From JAXGZG01 sp050952065 (lineage in GTDB: Bacteria > Bacillota > Sulfobacillia > Fermentithermobacillales > Fermentithermobacillaceae), in assembly GCA_050952065.1 (NCBI GenBank), contig JBMNKF010000008.1, positions 62,001-126,000 on the forward strand: a DNA stretch of 64,000 nucleotides, given 5' to 3'. Both the position numbers and the translations under genes were made by a program. The notes beneath the pieces are model-generated. The model ran no database searches and was not told the origin of the DNA. It saw only the letters and a program-made list of their open reading frames with translations. This document shows positions 35,051-44,306 of this stretch, in pieces. How positions within the stretch are numbered: the first letter of the stretch is position 1; each line of letters opens with the position of its first letter.

Positions 35051-35872
35051 GTGCGTAAGAAGATGGAGCGCCTTTTGTCAGGCATCGTACTGGTTCTGGC
35101 AGTCGCGGCTCTGGTGTATTACACGGGGTCCGCAAGCAAGGAGCGGCGGGACCTTTCCCAAGTGAAGTTAAGAGGTGGTAGCGAGCGGGACAATCGACTA
35201 ATCGGTGAGGCGGACTTAGCCCGACTCTATCCAGACCTAATCCTACGAGAGGCAAGAGGCCAAGACAAGACAGTTGCGCTTACTTTTGACGATGGTCCTG
35301 ACAGAGTGTACACTCCTCTGGTTCTTGACGTACTTCGGGAAAAAGGGGTTCGCGCCACATTCTTCCTAATCGGCAATCGGATAGAGGAGTATTCCGATGT
35401 TGTAGAAAGGATAATCAATGAAGGTCACGTCGTGGGCAATCACACATATACCCACCCTGAGATAGATAAGGCTTCAGGCAGCCTTTTCAAGAGAGAGTTG
35501 TCCCTCACTGAAGAAGCTCTTGCCAGATTTGGGCTGTCGGGTTCCGGGTTCTTCCGACCTCCCTATGGTGCCATTTCTCCTTCCCTAGTGGAAGAGGCGG
35601 GGAACCTGGGGTACCGTGTAGCTATGTGGTCAGTAGACTCTCTGGATTGGCGGGGACTCCCCAAAGACCAGGTTATCGCCAATGTGGTGCCCCTTGTGGT
35701 GCCCGGTTCCGTAGTATTGCAGCACTCGGCGGGGGGACCGGGCGAAGACCTTTCGGGTTCAGTAGAGGCGTTGCCAGAAATCATCGACACACTGAGAGCG
35801 TCAGGCTATCGCTTCGTCACCCTCGCCGAGATGTTTCCTCCCACTGCCACTGTGTCCCAGTCAGATCCCTGA
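35051..35872 (+). CDS. polysaccharide deacetylase (NodB domain), membrane-anchored
   Basis: 273 aa. One N-terminal helix (LLSGIVLVLAVAALVYYTG) as signal or anchor, then a NodB domain: TFDDGPD (catalytic base and metal Asp), HTYTHP (metal His pair), RPPYG, and a C-terminal LQHSAGG. Similar Bacillota proteins (PdaA/PdaB type) deacetylate peptidoglycan or chitin-like sugars outside the cell. GTG at 35051 or ATG at 35063. The 3' end overlaps the convergent amidase by 12 bases. Confidence 0.87.
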   Translation: MRKKMERLLSGIVLVLAVAALVYYTGSASKERRDLSQVKLRGGSERDNRLIGEADLARLYPDLILREARGQDKTVALTFDDGPDRVYTPLVLDVLREKGVRATFFLIGNRIEEYSDVVERIINEGHVVGNHTYTHPEIDKASGSLFKRELSLTEEALARFGLSGSGFFRPPYGAISPSLVEEAGNLGYRVAMWSVDSLDWRGLPKDQVIANVVPLVVPGSVVLQHSAGGPGEDLSGSVEALPEIIDTLRASGYRFVTLAEMFPPTATVSQSDP

Positions 35873-38095
35873 CGGGGGACTCCCTGACGTTTTCTGTGAA
35901 GCAAAGTACTCTTGAACTGCTCCAAGAATGCCCAGGGCGGCGCTGTTCCAAGTATCGGGCTGCCTTAGACGGCTTTCCTCATGAGGGTTCGACAAGAACA
36001 TGACTTCTACGAGCACTGCCGGGCATTTGGCTTCCCTGGTTACGTAGAACTCGGCTTCTCTCACGCCTTTATCCACAGTACCCAGGTGCATCGTTAGGTG
36101 CTTCTGCAACAAACTTGCCAGCCTTCTTGATTCTACCCCGTTTAGAGTTCGGCTCGTGATGTACGATGTGGTTCCACTAACGCTTTGGTCTCTGTTCCAG
36201 TCATTGTGCAAAGAGATGAATAGGTCGGCTTTCGCGCTCCATGCCGCTCTCTTGGCAAGCGACCCACTGTACTCGCTGGACCCCGGAGCGTAATCCTTGG
36301 GCGGGACTGATGGCTCGTACAATCCTCCCCGGGTTAAGTAGACGACGGCGCCTGCATTTCTCAAAACTTCGGCCGTAGCTTGGGCGATCTCCCAATTGAC
36401 GTTCCTCTCGGCAAGTCCGGTTGGACCTATGCAGCCGGGGTCGTTGGTTTCGTGTCCCGGATCTAATACGATGGTTTTTCCAGCCAGTCCTCCTCTGGGG
36501 AAACGTACTTCAATGACATTGGCGCTTCTTCTAAGGAAGTACGGCGCGCTGTCTGTGTCCAACAGGACGCTTGTACCTCCGTTTCGAGGCAAAACCCCTA
36601 AGCACCGCACGGTTTCACCCTGTGACGACACGGGCGGGCCCACAAAGGATGCGCCCGGCACGAAAAAGTCGAGCGAATCGCCTTCTTTCGTGACTGTGGG
36701 GCTAGCATAGCCTACCGTGTTGAGAGTGAGCACATCGGCATCTCTTTGAGACTTTATGTCGATAGATGTGATCAAAGGAGCGAATTCTATAACCACTTTT
36801 CCCGGGGTATTTGAAACCACCCTGTAGTTAGCCTTATCAAGAAGGCCTATGGTTACATCGCTGGTCTTGACCTCTAAACTTGCGAATTCGTAGGCGTTGA
36901 CGGGAAGATGCGCCTGAGTCTTGAAGAAAATCGAAGTGCTGACCACAAGAGCGTTTTGCTCGGGACGAGGGATCAGGACTGCAGACTCAAAGTCTCCCGA
37001 GACCGTGAGGATTCTCGTAGGGCCCTGGGCATCCAGTGTCACCGAGAACCCAGGAGACGCCGGTTTGTTAATGCCTCCCGTCAGCCACCCGGCTACCCAC
37101 CCCGTGACTCCCCTGGGCGACACGGCGTGGATCCACTCTCCTGAACGTTCGATGACTCTTAGAACGTCGCCTTTTTGTAGTGAGGCGATAACCGGATAAG
37201 TGGTGCCTGGTCCCGAACGGAAATTCACGTCAGTGTGAGTGACTGTGGAAGTGGCGTACTTGCCAAGGCTCCAATAGGCATCTGACACTCTAAAAGACAG
37301 ATCCTTGTCGGAGGTAGAACTGATGGTGGCCATGGGTCCGTAGACCCAACCCCGTACACCGTGTACTGTCTCCACCAATATGTATCCGCCCTGACATGAG
37401 ACAAGGCGAGCAGATTCTCCTCTGGAAAGTACGGCGACCGCTGCAGAACCTTGCATCGCCGTCTGGGTGATCGTCAAGCTTTGGCCCGAAGGGTATACCA
37501 ACAGGCTACCATCTTTCTGTGGCTCGCCTGGCACAGGCCGATACTCGAGCTGCAGCAAGTCCTCACGAATCCAGCCTGTGTCATCGCCGAGAGAGACCTT
37601 AACCCACTCTCCTCTCTTGGCCACTGCAGGGTAGACGGACCCTTTCTGTGTTATGAACTTGACCCGGGAGTCTAAGCTGGGATTCTCTCTCACGTTGACG
37701 TCGGTCTTGGTGATTCTGGCGTCAGTTCCGCCGGATTCCAGGTCTATGTCTATGAGCCAGCCGGCTATGTAGGTCTCCTTATTATTGTATCGCACCAAAT
37801 ACCATCCGTCTTTGGCGCCCAAGATGTCTAGCCATTGTCCTTGTGACACTTGACCGGTTCTGGCATATGAAGTGCCGGGCCCAGTCCGGAGATTGCACAC
37901 GTCTCCTACTACTTTAGCCCTAAAACCCTGAAAAGAAGGGATGACAGTCTTGGGGGGGTCGGCTGCCATGACAGGTCGCACTGCAGATGTGAGTGCAACT
38001 AGCCAAAAGAGCGCCAAGGCAAGGCATTTTCTTGAGCGTCTTCGTCTGGTAGGCCGGTCCATGCTTGGTCTAGTAGGTCTCCACAAGTTGGTCAC
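35861..38095 (-). CDS. N-acetylmuramoyl-L-alanine amidase with SH3 and AMIN domains
   Basis: 744 aa secreted wall hydrolase. N-terminal signal helix, then four SH3-like repeats (for example CNLRTGPGTSYARTG, DVNVRENPSLDS and DVNFRSGPGTTYPV), an AMIN domain (about 345-500), and a C-terminal Amidase_3 domain. The zinc site reads DPGHETND (His), AERNVN (Glu) and SLHND (His), with the catalytic Glu in LVEVMFLSN. It cleaves the bond between MurNAc and the stem peptide. GTG at 38095 behind AAGGAAGGA. It stands alone as a transcript. Confidence 0.93.
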   Translation of the reverse strand: MTNLWRPTRPSMDRPTRRRRSRKCLALALFWLVALTSAVRPVMAADPPKTVIPSFQGFRAKVVGDVCNLRTGPGTSYARTGQVSQGQWLDILGAKDGWYLVRYNNKETYIAGWLIDIDLESGGTDARITKTDVNVRENPSLDSRVKFITQKGSVYPAVAKRGEWVKVSLGDDTGWIREDLLQLEYRPVPGEPQKDGSLLVYPSGQSLTITQTAMQGSAAVAVLSRGESARLVSCQGGYILVETVHGVRGWVYGPMATISSTSDKDLSFRVSDAYWSLGKYATSTVTHTDVNFRSGPGTTYPVIASLQKGDVLRVIERSGEWIHAVSPRGVTGWVAGWLTGGINKPASPGFSVTLDAQGPTRILTVSGDFESAVLIPRPEQNALVVSTSIFFKTQAHLPVNAYEFASLEVKTSDVTIGLLDKANYRVVSNTPGKVVIEFAPLITSIDIKSQRDADVLTLNTVGYASPTVTKEGDSLDFFVPGASFVGPPVSSQGETVRCLGVLPRNGGTSVLLDTDSAPYFLRRSANVIEVRFPRGGLAGKTIVLDPGHETNDPGCIGPTGLAERNVNWEIAQATAEVLRNAGAVVYLTRGGLYEPSVPPKDYAPGSSEYSGSLAKRAAWSAKADLFISLHNDWNRDQSVSGTTSYITSRTLNGVESRRLASLLQKHLTMHLGTVDKGVREAEFYVTREAKCPAVLVEVMFLSNPHEESRLRQPDTWNSAALGILGAVQEYFASQKTSGSPPSGI

Positions 38096-38201
38096 CTCTG
38101 TCCTTCCTTCCTCGGTTGGGACATTATTCTAGTAGTCTGACGCAAATCCTCCAGAATGTGTTCCGATTCGACAGTCTTACTATAGTTATCGAAGTCCGGA
38201 C

Positions 38202-38233
38202 GAAAAAGAAAGACACGACTTAGGCCGTGTCTT
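38202..38233 (-). terminator. intrinsic terminator of the isc operon
   Basis: Leftward: stem AAGACACG / CGTGTCTT (38233-38226 and 38217-38210), 8-nt loop, then TCTTTTTC. It lies 18 bases after the iscU stop. Confidence 0.75.
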
Positions 38234-38250
38234 AATCAATGTGTGAGCGT

Positions 38251-38625
38251 TTACTGGTTCTGCGTCTTTTTTTGGTAGTCCTCAATGGCCTTGTGGAGGG
38301 CATCTGCCGCAAGGTTTGAACAGTGCATCTTCGCCGGGGGAAGGCCGCCCAAAGCGTCAGCCACGGCTTTGTTAGAGACCGCCATAGCCTCGTCCAAAGT
38401 TAGCCCTTTCACCATCTCTGTCACCATTGAACTAGTGGCTATGGCCGCCCCACAGCCAAAGGTCTTGAATTTAATGTCCTGAATTCGTCCGTCCTCGACC
38501 TTAATAGTGATGCGCATTATGTCTCCGCATACTGGGTTGCCCATTTCTCCAATGCCGTCAGGGTTTTCTATCTCGCCGACGTTCCTCGGGCTAAAGAAAT
38601 GGTCCATGACTTTGTCGTTGTACAT
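38251..38625 (-). CDS. iscU: iron-sulfur cluster scaffold protein (IscU/NifU N-terminal type)
   Basis: 124 aa. Provides the scaffold on which 2Fe-2S and 4Fe-4S clusters are built with sulfur from IscS. The three cluster cysteines are present: GNPVCGDIM, FGCGAAIATSS and KMHCSNLA. The conserved Asp after the first Cys is present too. It lies 29 bases after iscS in the Rrf2-iscS-iscU operon. Confidence 0.93.
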   Translation of the reverse strand: MYNDKVMDHFFSPRNVGEIENPDGIGEMGNPVCGDIMRITIKVEDGRIQDIKFKTFGCGAAIATSSMVTEMVKGLTLDEAMAVSNKAVADALGGLPPAKMHCSNLAADALHKAIEDYQKKTQNQ

Positions 38626-38654
38626 CGCTCGAACCTCGCCTTCCCAGATGACGT

Positions 38655-39830
38655 CTACAGAGCCGACATATCCCGGAGCTTTTTCACGATAGGTGGTAAC
38701 ACAGACAGCACGTAATCTATATCTTCTTCGGTGGTACCTCGCCCCAGTGTCATCCGGAGAGAACCGTGGGCCAGCTCGTGAGGGATTCCCATGGCCAACA
38801 GAACGTGCGAGGGTTCCAGAGAGCCGGACGTGCAGGCGGACCCCGACGACGCGCCTATGCCAAGCAGATCTAGATTCAAGAGCATAGATTCTCCCTCCAC
38901 GCTCTTGACGCTGATATTGACGTTATGAGGAAGCCTTTGGGTGGGATGCCCGTTTAGGACTGTGTCCGGGATGGTGCCAAGGATGCATTCGATCATGTAA
39001 TCCCTGAGTTTCGTAAGCCGGCATGATTCTCGTGACAGTTCTTTCTGTGCCCAATAGCAGGCTTCTCCCAGTCCCACTATCCCCGCCACGTTCTCGGTGC
39101 CCGCTCGGAGTCCCCGCTCATGAGCCCCGCCAGTAGATTGAGGGCGGATTCTTATGCCTTTTCTCACGTAGAGAGCACCCACGCCTTTGGGGCCATACAT
39201 TTTATGGCTGGATATGGTCAATAAGTCGACATTCACAGCCTTGACGTCCAAGGGTATCTTGCCTACGCTCTGAACTGCGTCTACGTGGAACGGGATCTCC
39301 AAAGAACGTGCAATTTTGCCGATTTCTTCTATGGGTTCTATGGTGCCTACTTCGTTTTGGCCGTGCATTACCGATATCAGGATGGTGTCTCCGGTTGCTG
39401 CTTTTTTCACGTCATCGGGGTCCACCATCCCGTACTTATCTACCGGCAGGTAGGTTACTCGGAACCCGTCTTTCTCCAGGGTTTCACAGGTATGAAGCAC
39501 AGCATGGTGTTCCACGACCGTGGTGATGATGTGGTTCTTGGTCCCTCGTTGGTTTCGGGCAATGCCTCGAATAGCGAGGTTGTCGGACTCGGTGCCGCCT
39601 GATGTGAACAGGATTTCTTGGGGTGTGGCTCCTATGAGGTCGGCAACCTTCTTTCTCGCATCCTCAATAGCCGCTCTGGCTTCTCGACCCCAGCGGTGGA
39701 TGCTGGAGGCGTTCCCAAACATGTTTGAGAAGTAGGGCATCATGGCAGTCATGACTTCTGCCCTTACCGGCGTTGTGGCCGAGTGATCCAGATACACTCG
39801 GCGTGAAGCAAATGTCCTTTCTGAACTCAT
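38655..39830 (-). CDS. iscS: cysteine desulfurase
   Basis: 391 aa NifS/IscS-type PLP enzyme that releases sulfur from cysteine. YLDHSATTPV at the N-terminus; the PLP lysine in SSHKMYGPKGVG (about residue 208); the persulfide Cys in the loop SSGSACTSGSLEPS (about residue 330). ATG at 39830 with GGGGG upstream; a longer form overlapping the regulator (39866) lacks a ribosome binding site. Confidence 0.94.
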   Translation of the reverse strand: MSSERTFASRRVYLDHSATTPVRAEVMTAMMPYFSNMFGNASSIHRWGREARAAIEDARKKVADLIGATPQEILFTSGGTESDNLAIRGIARNQRGTKNHIITTVVEHHAVLHTCETLEKDGFRVTYLPVDKYGMVDPDDVKKAATGDTILISVMHGQNEVGTIEPIEEIGKIARSLEIPFHVDAVQSVGKIPLDVKAVNVDLLTISSHKMYGPKGVGALYVRKGIRIRPQSTGGAHERGLRAGTENVAGIVGLGEACYWAQKELSRESCRLTKLRDYMIECILGTIPDTVLNGHPTQRLPHNVNISVKSVEGESMLLNLDLLGIGASSGSACTSGSLEPSHVLLAMGIPHELAHGSLRMTLGRGTTEEDIDYVLSVLPPIVKKLRDMSAL

Positions 39831-39858
39831 AGAAGACGACCCCCTTTGTGCCCGAAAG

Positions 39859-40266
39859 CTACTCACTCACTAGATCTTCCAGGGTAAACGAATCCAGAAC
39901 TGAATCTATAGCTTCTCCGACTTTCTGCCACACCGCTCGAGCCTGGCAGTTGTCGGGGCAAGTATCTGGCACCGGGTCATCGGACACGCACTTAACCGGC
40001 ACCACCGGACCTTCTACGGCCCTTACGATTTCGCCCACGGTAACGTCTCGTGGGGATTTAGCCAAAGAGTAACCTCCACCGAAGCCCCTTCGGCTTACTA
40101 CCAATCCTGTTTCCCTAAGAGGCCCCACGATCTGTTCCAGGTACCCTTGGGAGACTCTTTGCCTTGATGCTATATCCTTTAGCGATGCATAGGAGTTGCC
40201 CGTCCTGGCCAACTCATACATGAAGAGCACAGCGTAATGCCCTCTTGTCGACAAGGCGAACGGCAT
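39859..40266 (-). CDS. iscR: Rrf2-family iron-sulfur regulator (IscR-like)
   Basis: 135 aa winged-helix repressor. STRGHYAVLFMYELA begins the Rrf2 domain; VSQGYLEQIVGPLRE is the recognition region; three cysteines near residues 94-108 (KCVSDDPVPDTCPDNC) can hold a 2Fe-2S cluster. ATG at 40266 sits behind AGGAGGTG. As first gene of the operon it should report cluster status and repress its own promoter through the palindrome at 40281-40303. Confidence 0.9.
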   Translation of the reverse strand: MPFALSTRGHYAVLFMYELARTGNSYASLKDIASRQRVSQGYLEQIVGPLRETGLVVSRRGFGGGYSLAKSPRDVTVGEIVRAVEGPVVPVKCVSDDPVPDTCPDNCQARAVWQKVGEAIDSVLDSFTLEDLVSE

Positions 40267-40280
40267 TTCGCACCTCCTCA

Positions 40281-40303
40281 AATCCTATTATTGTAGTAGG
40301 ATT
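40281..40303. promoter_or_regulatory. probable Rrf2/IscR operator
   Basis: Inverted repeat AATCCTA (40281-40287) / TAGGATT (40297-40303) with a 9-base spacer. It resembles the CCTA...TAGG palindromes bound by IscR- and CymR-type Rrf2 proteins, and it covers the -10 box of the promoter. Confidence 0.6.
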
Positions 40304-40315
40304 AGTTCCGGTCAA
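40287..40315 (-). promoter_or_regulatory. sigma-A promoter of the isc operon
   Basis: Leftward: -35 TTGACC (40315-40310), 17-bp spacer, -10 AATAAT (40292-40287). The expected start near 40280 leaves a leader of only about 14 bases that begins at the AGGAGGTG ribosome binding site. Confidence 0.55.
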
Positions 40316-40402
40316 GTGTTTCGAAGAAGAGATCGGCTGAAGGTATTATTGTTGTACGACTAGAAACTCTAGCGTAGATCGATGTAGTTGTGGGGGATGG
40401 CT

Positions 40403-41881
40403 ATGGATATTGACGAAAAGGCCCTGAAGGACATAATCGCCAATCTCGAGAAGGAAGTCGACAAGAGGCCAAGAGACAGTAACGCCAGGCTACAGTTAGC
40501 ACTATCCTATATGAAGATTGGACGTCAAGATGATGCCCGGGAAGCTCTTCTCGCAGTGCTCAAACAGGACAAGAGGAACGTCGAAGCCCAGTATTACCTC
40601 GGCATTATGTACGCCGATGCCCAAGAACTAGACAAGGCGTTGGAATGCTTCAAGAAGGTAGTGGCTTTGAATAAGAGCCATAGCCCCGCCCATTACTTCA
40701 CTGGGAAGATCCTGGCCATGAAGGGAGACTTTGATGCCGCTATTAAGGCTACCGAGAAGGCGCGAGACCTTTCACCGGGGAACGTATTGGCCCGGGGCCA
40801 ACTAGGCGAACTGTATATCGCCAAAGGGCGAAAGGAAGACGCGATGCAAGAGTGGAAGAAGATCCTGGAAGTCGATCCGTCAAATCTTCAAGCCCTACAC
40901 AACCTTGGTGCGTCCCTCACAGATGCTAGAGAATACCAAGAGGCCTTAACCCATCTACACAGAGCCGAGCGGCTCGGCTCCGATAACCCGGGTCTATACT
41001 ACAACATGGGTCTCTGTTACTTGGCAACCAAGGATCCCGAGAAATCTATAACCTACTTCCTCAAGGCCAGTGAACTGGAACCGGACAATACGGGTACTCT
41101 CATAACCTTGGGCGAAGCGTATGCTTCGGCAGATCAACTGGATAAGGCCATTGAGACTTGGGATAGAGTCCTTGTCATGAAACCAGATGATCTTTTTGCC
41201 ACATTCAACCTGGGATTGGCCCACTTCCAGAAGAAAGAAGTGAAGAGGGCCAAAGAGTATTGGAAGAAGTGTATCGCGATAGAGCCCGCATACACGCCTG
41301 CGCTGCGGAACCTCGCTGTCGCGGCAACCATGGAAAACGATTTTCACGAGGCCATATACCGTTGGGAGTCCATAAAGAGGGTTGACCCCAAGGCTCTCGA
41401 GCCAGACATGGCTTTGGGGGAGCTGAACTATCGAATAGGGAACCTCTCGGAGGCAGAGAGAATCGCCGAAAACCTCGTTGAGAGAATGGCCGATGTTCCT
41501 GGCATCGAGAACCACAGGCCTGTTCAGGCGTCTGCAAGGTTTCTTGCAGGAACAATCGCAATGGTCTTGGGTAAGTTCCAGCATGGTTTTCGTCACTGGG
41601 TCGCTTCTATGGAGCTGGATCCCAACTTCGCCATGTCAAACGCTACGTTCATATCGAGAAGTCTTTGGCCGGCACTATTGGCCGAAGCTAAGGCACATGC
41701 CTCCACCGAGGACGAACAGAAGGTTCTGAGGCTGGTTGGAAGCTTTGTTAAGGAAGACGCTACTCCTCCCAAGACCCTTGAAGACGCAGTAGAATACAAA
41801 CAGGATACAGTGGACCAGAAGCCAGATGAGGCCAAACGCAGGAAGGGAGGCTTATCGTGGCTATTCAGGGGCAGGAAGTAA
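40403..41881 (+). CDS. tetratricopeptide-repeat protein
   Basis: 492 aa, soluble, built of about ten TPR units from residue 15 to 400 (for example AQYYLGIMYADAQELDKALE and TLITLGEAYASADQLDKAIE). TPR arrays mediate protein-protein contacts; no catalytic domain is seen. The C-terminus is charged (RRKGGLSWLFRGRK). ATG at 40403 lies 7 nt after GGGG; ATG at 40397 is an alternative. Its end overlaps the P-loop/Asp23-like gene by 25 bases, which suggests the two work together. Confidence 0.8.
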   Translation: MDIDEKALKDIIANLEKEVDKRPRDSNARLQLALSYMKIGRQDDAREALLAVLKQDKRNVEAQYYLGIMYADAQELDKALECFKKVVALNKSHSPAHYFTGKILAMKGDFDAAIKATEKARDLSPGNVLARGQLGELYIAKGRKEDAMQEWKKILEVDPSNLQALHNLGASLTDAREYQEALTHLHRAERLGSDNPGLYYNMGLCYLATKDPEKSITYFLKASELEPDNTGTLITLGEAYASADQLDKAIETWDRVLVMKPDDLFATFNLGLAHFQKKEVKRAKEYWKKCIAIEPAYTPALRNLAVAATMENDFHEAIYRWESIKRVDPKALEPDMALGELNYRIGNLSEAERIAENLVERMADVPGIENHRPVQASARFLAGTIAMVLGKFQHGFRHWVASMELDPNFAMSNATFISRSLWPALLAEAKAHASTEDEQKVLRLVGSFVKEDATPPKTLEDAVEYKQDTVDQKPDEAKRRKGGLSWLFRGRK

Positions 41882-42717
41882 GAAAAACTCCGTCCCTATC
41901 AGACATAGAGGTAATCGCTCTTGTGGGTCCCAGCGGCACGGGGAAGTCTCATCGAGCCATGGCAGTAGCCCAGCAATGGGGATGCAGTGCCGTTATTGAT
42001 GATGGCCTTCTCATAGCGGGTTCCAGGATTTTGGCAGGCACGTCCGCTAAACGAGAGGAGACTACCACTGCGGCAATACGCAGAGCGATTTTCTCCTCGC
42101 CCGATCACGTTCTAGACGTTAAGGGGGCTTTGGAGAAGTATATGCCTTCCAGACTTCTTGTGTTGGGCACATCGGTGACCATGGTGGATCGCATAGTGTC
42201 GCGCCTTGGGCTGAACGCCCCCCTTGAGTATCTCCATATCCGAGATTTGGCTACCCAAGACGAGATCCACAGGGCACTCTGGCAGAGGCGGCGGGAAGGC
42301 AAGCATGTGATTCCGGCACCTACTTTCGAGGTTAAGAAGACGTTTTCAGGGTATCTGGTGGATCCCCTCAGGATGTTCACGCGTTCCAGGACGGAACGCC
42401 AGGCCCTTGGCGACAGATCGGTGGTAAGGCCCACGTACAGCTATTTGGGGCATTTCTACATAGCTGACGCGGTGGTTATGCAGATGGCCCAGAAGGTGTG
42501 TCTTGAGGTGGATGGAGTTAAGCGGGTCCTCAAAGCAATTGTGATCTCAACGGGCCGGGGGGCGATCATCCACGTAGAGTTGGTGCTTCTTTACCGGAAG
42601 AACTACCTTGAGATCATGAAACAAGTACAACAGGCACTCAAAGAAAAACTCGAGTACCTTACGGGCATATACCTAGAACGCGTTGATGTCTCCACCAAGA
42701 AGATCAGCCTGGAATAA
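41857..42717 (+). CDS. P-loop protein with an Asp23/Gls24-like C-terminus
   Basis: 286 aa. The N-terminal half is a nucleotide-binding domain with Walker A GPSGTGKS at about residues 25-32. The C-terminal 90 residues (YIADAVVMQMAQKVCLEVDGV, then LEYLTGIYLERVDVSTKKI) follow the pattern of Asp23/Gls24 envelope-stress proteins. The combination suggests an NTP-dependent protein at the membrane periphery, but the role is unknown. GTG at 41857 behind GGGAGG, inside the end of the TPR gene. rpoN follows 55 bases later. Confidence 0.6.
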   Translation: MAIQGQEVRKTPSLSDIEVIALVGPSGTGKSHRAMAVAQQWGCSAVIDDGLLIAGSRILAGTSAKREETTTAAIRRAIFSSPDHVLDVKGALEKYMPSRLLVLGTSVTMVDRIVSRLGLNAPLEYLHIRDLATQDEIHRALWQRRREGKHVIPAPTFEVKKTFSGYLVDPLRMFTRSRTERQALGDRSVVRPTYSYLGHFYIADAVVMQMAQKVCLEVDGVKRVLKAIVISTGRGAIIHVELVLLYRKNYLEIMKQVQQALKEKLEYLTGIYLERVDVSTKKISLE

Positions 42718-42772
42718 GTTGCCGCGACGCAAGAGACGAGTATGGGGCCAATAGACTGAGAAGGGGGTAGCG

Positions 42773-44129
42773 ATGAAGCCCGCGTTTGGCCTGGAACTCA
42801 ACCAGACACAGACCCTTTCTCTCACGCCAGACATTAGGCAAGGTATCATGGTGTTGCAGATGAGTGCCGTGGAACTAGTGGGTTTCCTGCGGGAGCAGGC
42901 AGAAGAGAACCCTCTTCTGGACGTGACAGAGAACCTGGGTGAACTCTTGCCTGAAGCCCCCGACACAGATAGCGAAGAGACTCCGGGTTATCTTGAGGGT
43001 TCCGTGGATCCGTGGCCTCAAAGAAGAATTCGGATCGGGGAGTCGCTCATGGTTTGACCCATGTGCGCAAACCCAACCTACTCTGCGGCAGTCTCTTCTC
43101 AGTCAGCTGGGTCTTTTGCCTCTCACTCGAGATGAGATGGGGATCGGAGAGATAATCGTCGGTAACATCGACGATAATGGATACCTCTCGTCTTCACCGG
43201 AGGAAATTGCCGCTTTCTCAAGAAAGCCCCGAGAAATGGTTCAGCGAGTTCTTGAACTCATACAGACTTTGGAACCCGTCGGCGTTGGTGCCAAGGACCT
43301 AAAGGAGTGCCTCGGAATACAGGCTACGGCGCGTGGACTCACAGATCTTGCCCAGAACCTGATTTCCAGGCATCTTGAGGACTTGGGCGCCGGGAGATAC
43401 AAGAGGATCGCCAGACAGGAAAAGGTGCCCGTGTCTTCGGTGCTCAAAGCCAGAGATGCGGTATTGAGCCTAGATCCAAAGCCCGGTGCCAAGTTTTCTT
43501 CTCGAGGTTTATCCTACATCGTCCCCGACGTATTTGTGCGGCGGATAGGTGACGATTTCGTTGTCTTTTTCAACGACAGCTCAGTGCCGAGGGTGCGTTG
43601 GAATCCGTTCTACCTTGGTCTTATGAAGACAGGCGACGAAGAAGCCCGTCGATACCTGACGAACAAGCTTCGCAAAGCCCGGTGGCTTCTCCATACAATC
43701 GAAGAAAGACGAAAGACCATTCTTAGAGTCATGGACTGTATTGTTGTGCGGCAAAAGGAGTTCTTCAGAAACGGTCCGGGTCACCTTGCGCCTTTGGGAC
43801 TGAAGGATGTTGCCGCAGAACTCCACCTTCACGAGTCCACCGTGAGCAGATCCGTCTGCGGGAAACACGTTGATACCCCCCATGGCGTCTTCCCCTGCAG
43901 AATGTTTTTCAGCCAGCCAGTGGCGAGCTTGGGGAAAGATGTGTCCCAACACTCAGTCAAGAAGATGATTGGAGATATCATCAGTCTGGAAAACCCCGCG
44001 ACTCCCTTGTCCGATGGTGACATTGCGCAAGAACTGTCCTCAAGAGGAATCCGGATAGCCAGGCGCACTGTGGCTAAGTACCGCAAAGCCCTAGGGATAC
44101 CATCATTTGGCCGCAGACGAAAATCGTAG
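42773..44129 (+). CDS. rpoN: RNA polymerase sigma-54 factor (frameshifted)
   Basis: Sigma-54 directs transcription from -24/-12 promoters with enhancer-binding ATPases. The reading frame is split. Frame A, 42773-43057, holds the activator-binding region I (QTQTLSLTPDIRQGIMVLQMS). Frame B, from about 43041 to 44129, holds the core-binding region, the helix-turn-helix and the RpoN box ARRTVAKYR near the C-terminus. Removing one G from the GGGG run at 43037-43040 rejoins the two and gives about 451 aa, close to the normal length. ATG at 42773 behind AGGGGGT. Both halves are well conserved, so a sequencing error or very recent mutation is likely. Confidence 0.85.
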
Positions 44130-44206
44130 TATCGAGCCCGCCTCACGCACACGACACACACTTGTCCAAGCCCAGCCCAGCGTTTGATCGCGAAGTTGTA
44201 TACTGT

Positions 44207-44236
44207 TTGACGAATAACGCGTATAGCGGCTAGAAT
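44207..44236 (+). promoter_or_regulatory. sigma-A promoter of the rnf operon
   Basis: -35 TTGACG (44207-44212), 18-bp spacer, -10 TAGAAT (44231-44236). The start would be near 44243, leaving a leader of about 65 bases that contains a small hairpin CGGTT/AACCG (44265-44279). Confidence 0.5.
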
Positions 44237-44306
44237 GAGGAGTGTATGCCTTGAGCGACCGTTTCGGTTGCACGAACCGTGTCAATAAGCGATGAGGTGG
44301 TGCGGG

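Noticed and set aside
36908..37199. Open frames on the plus strand inside the amidase gene
   Set aside because: They mirror the SH3-repeat coding region, have no ribosome binding sites and encode low-complexity proline/arginine-rich peptides; these are shadow frames.
42773..44129. Programmed frameshifting in rpoN
   Set aside because: No classical slippery heptamer, stimulatory structure or stop-codon context is visible, and a G-run indel is the simpler explanation.
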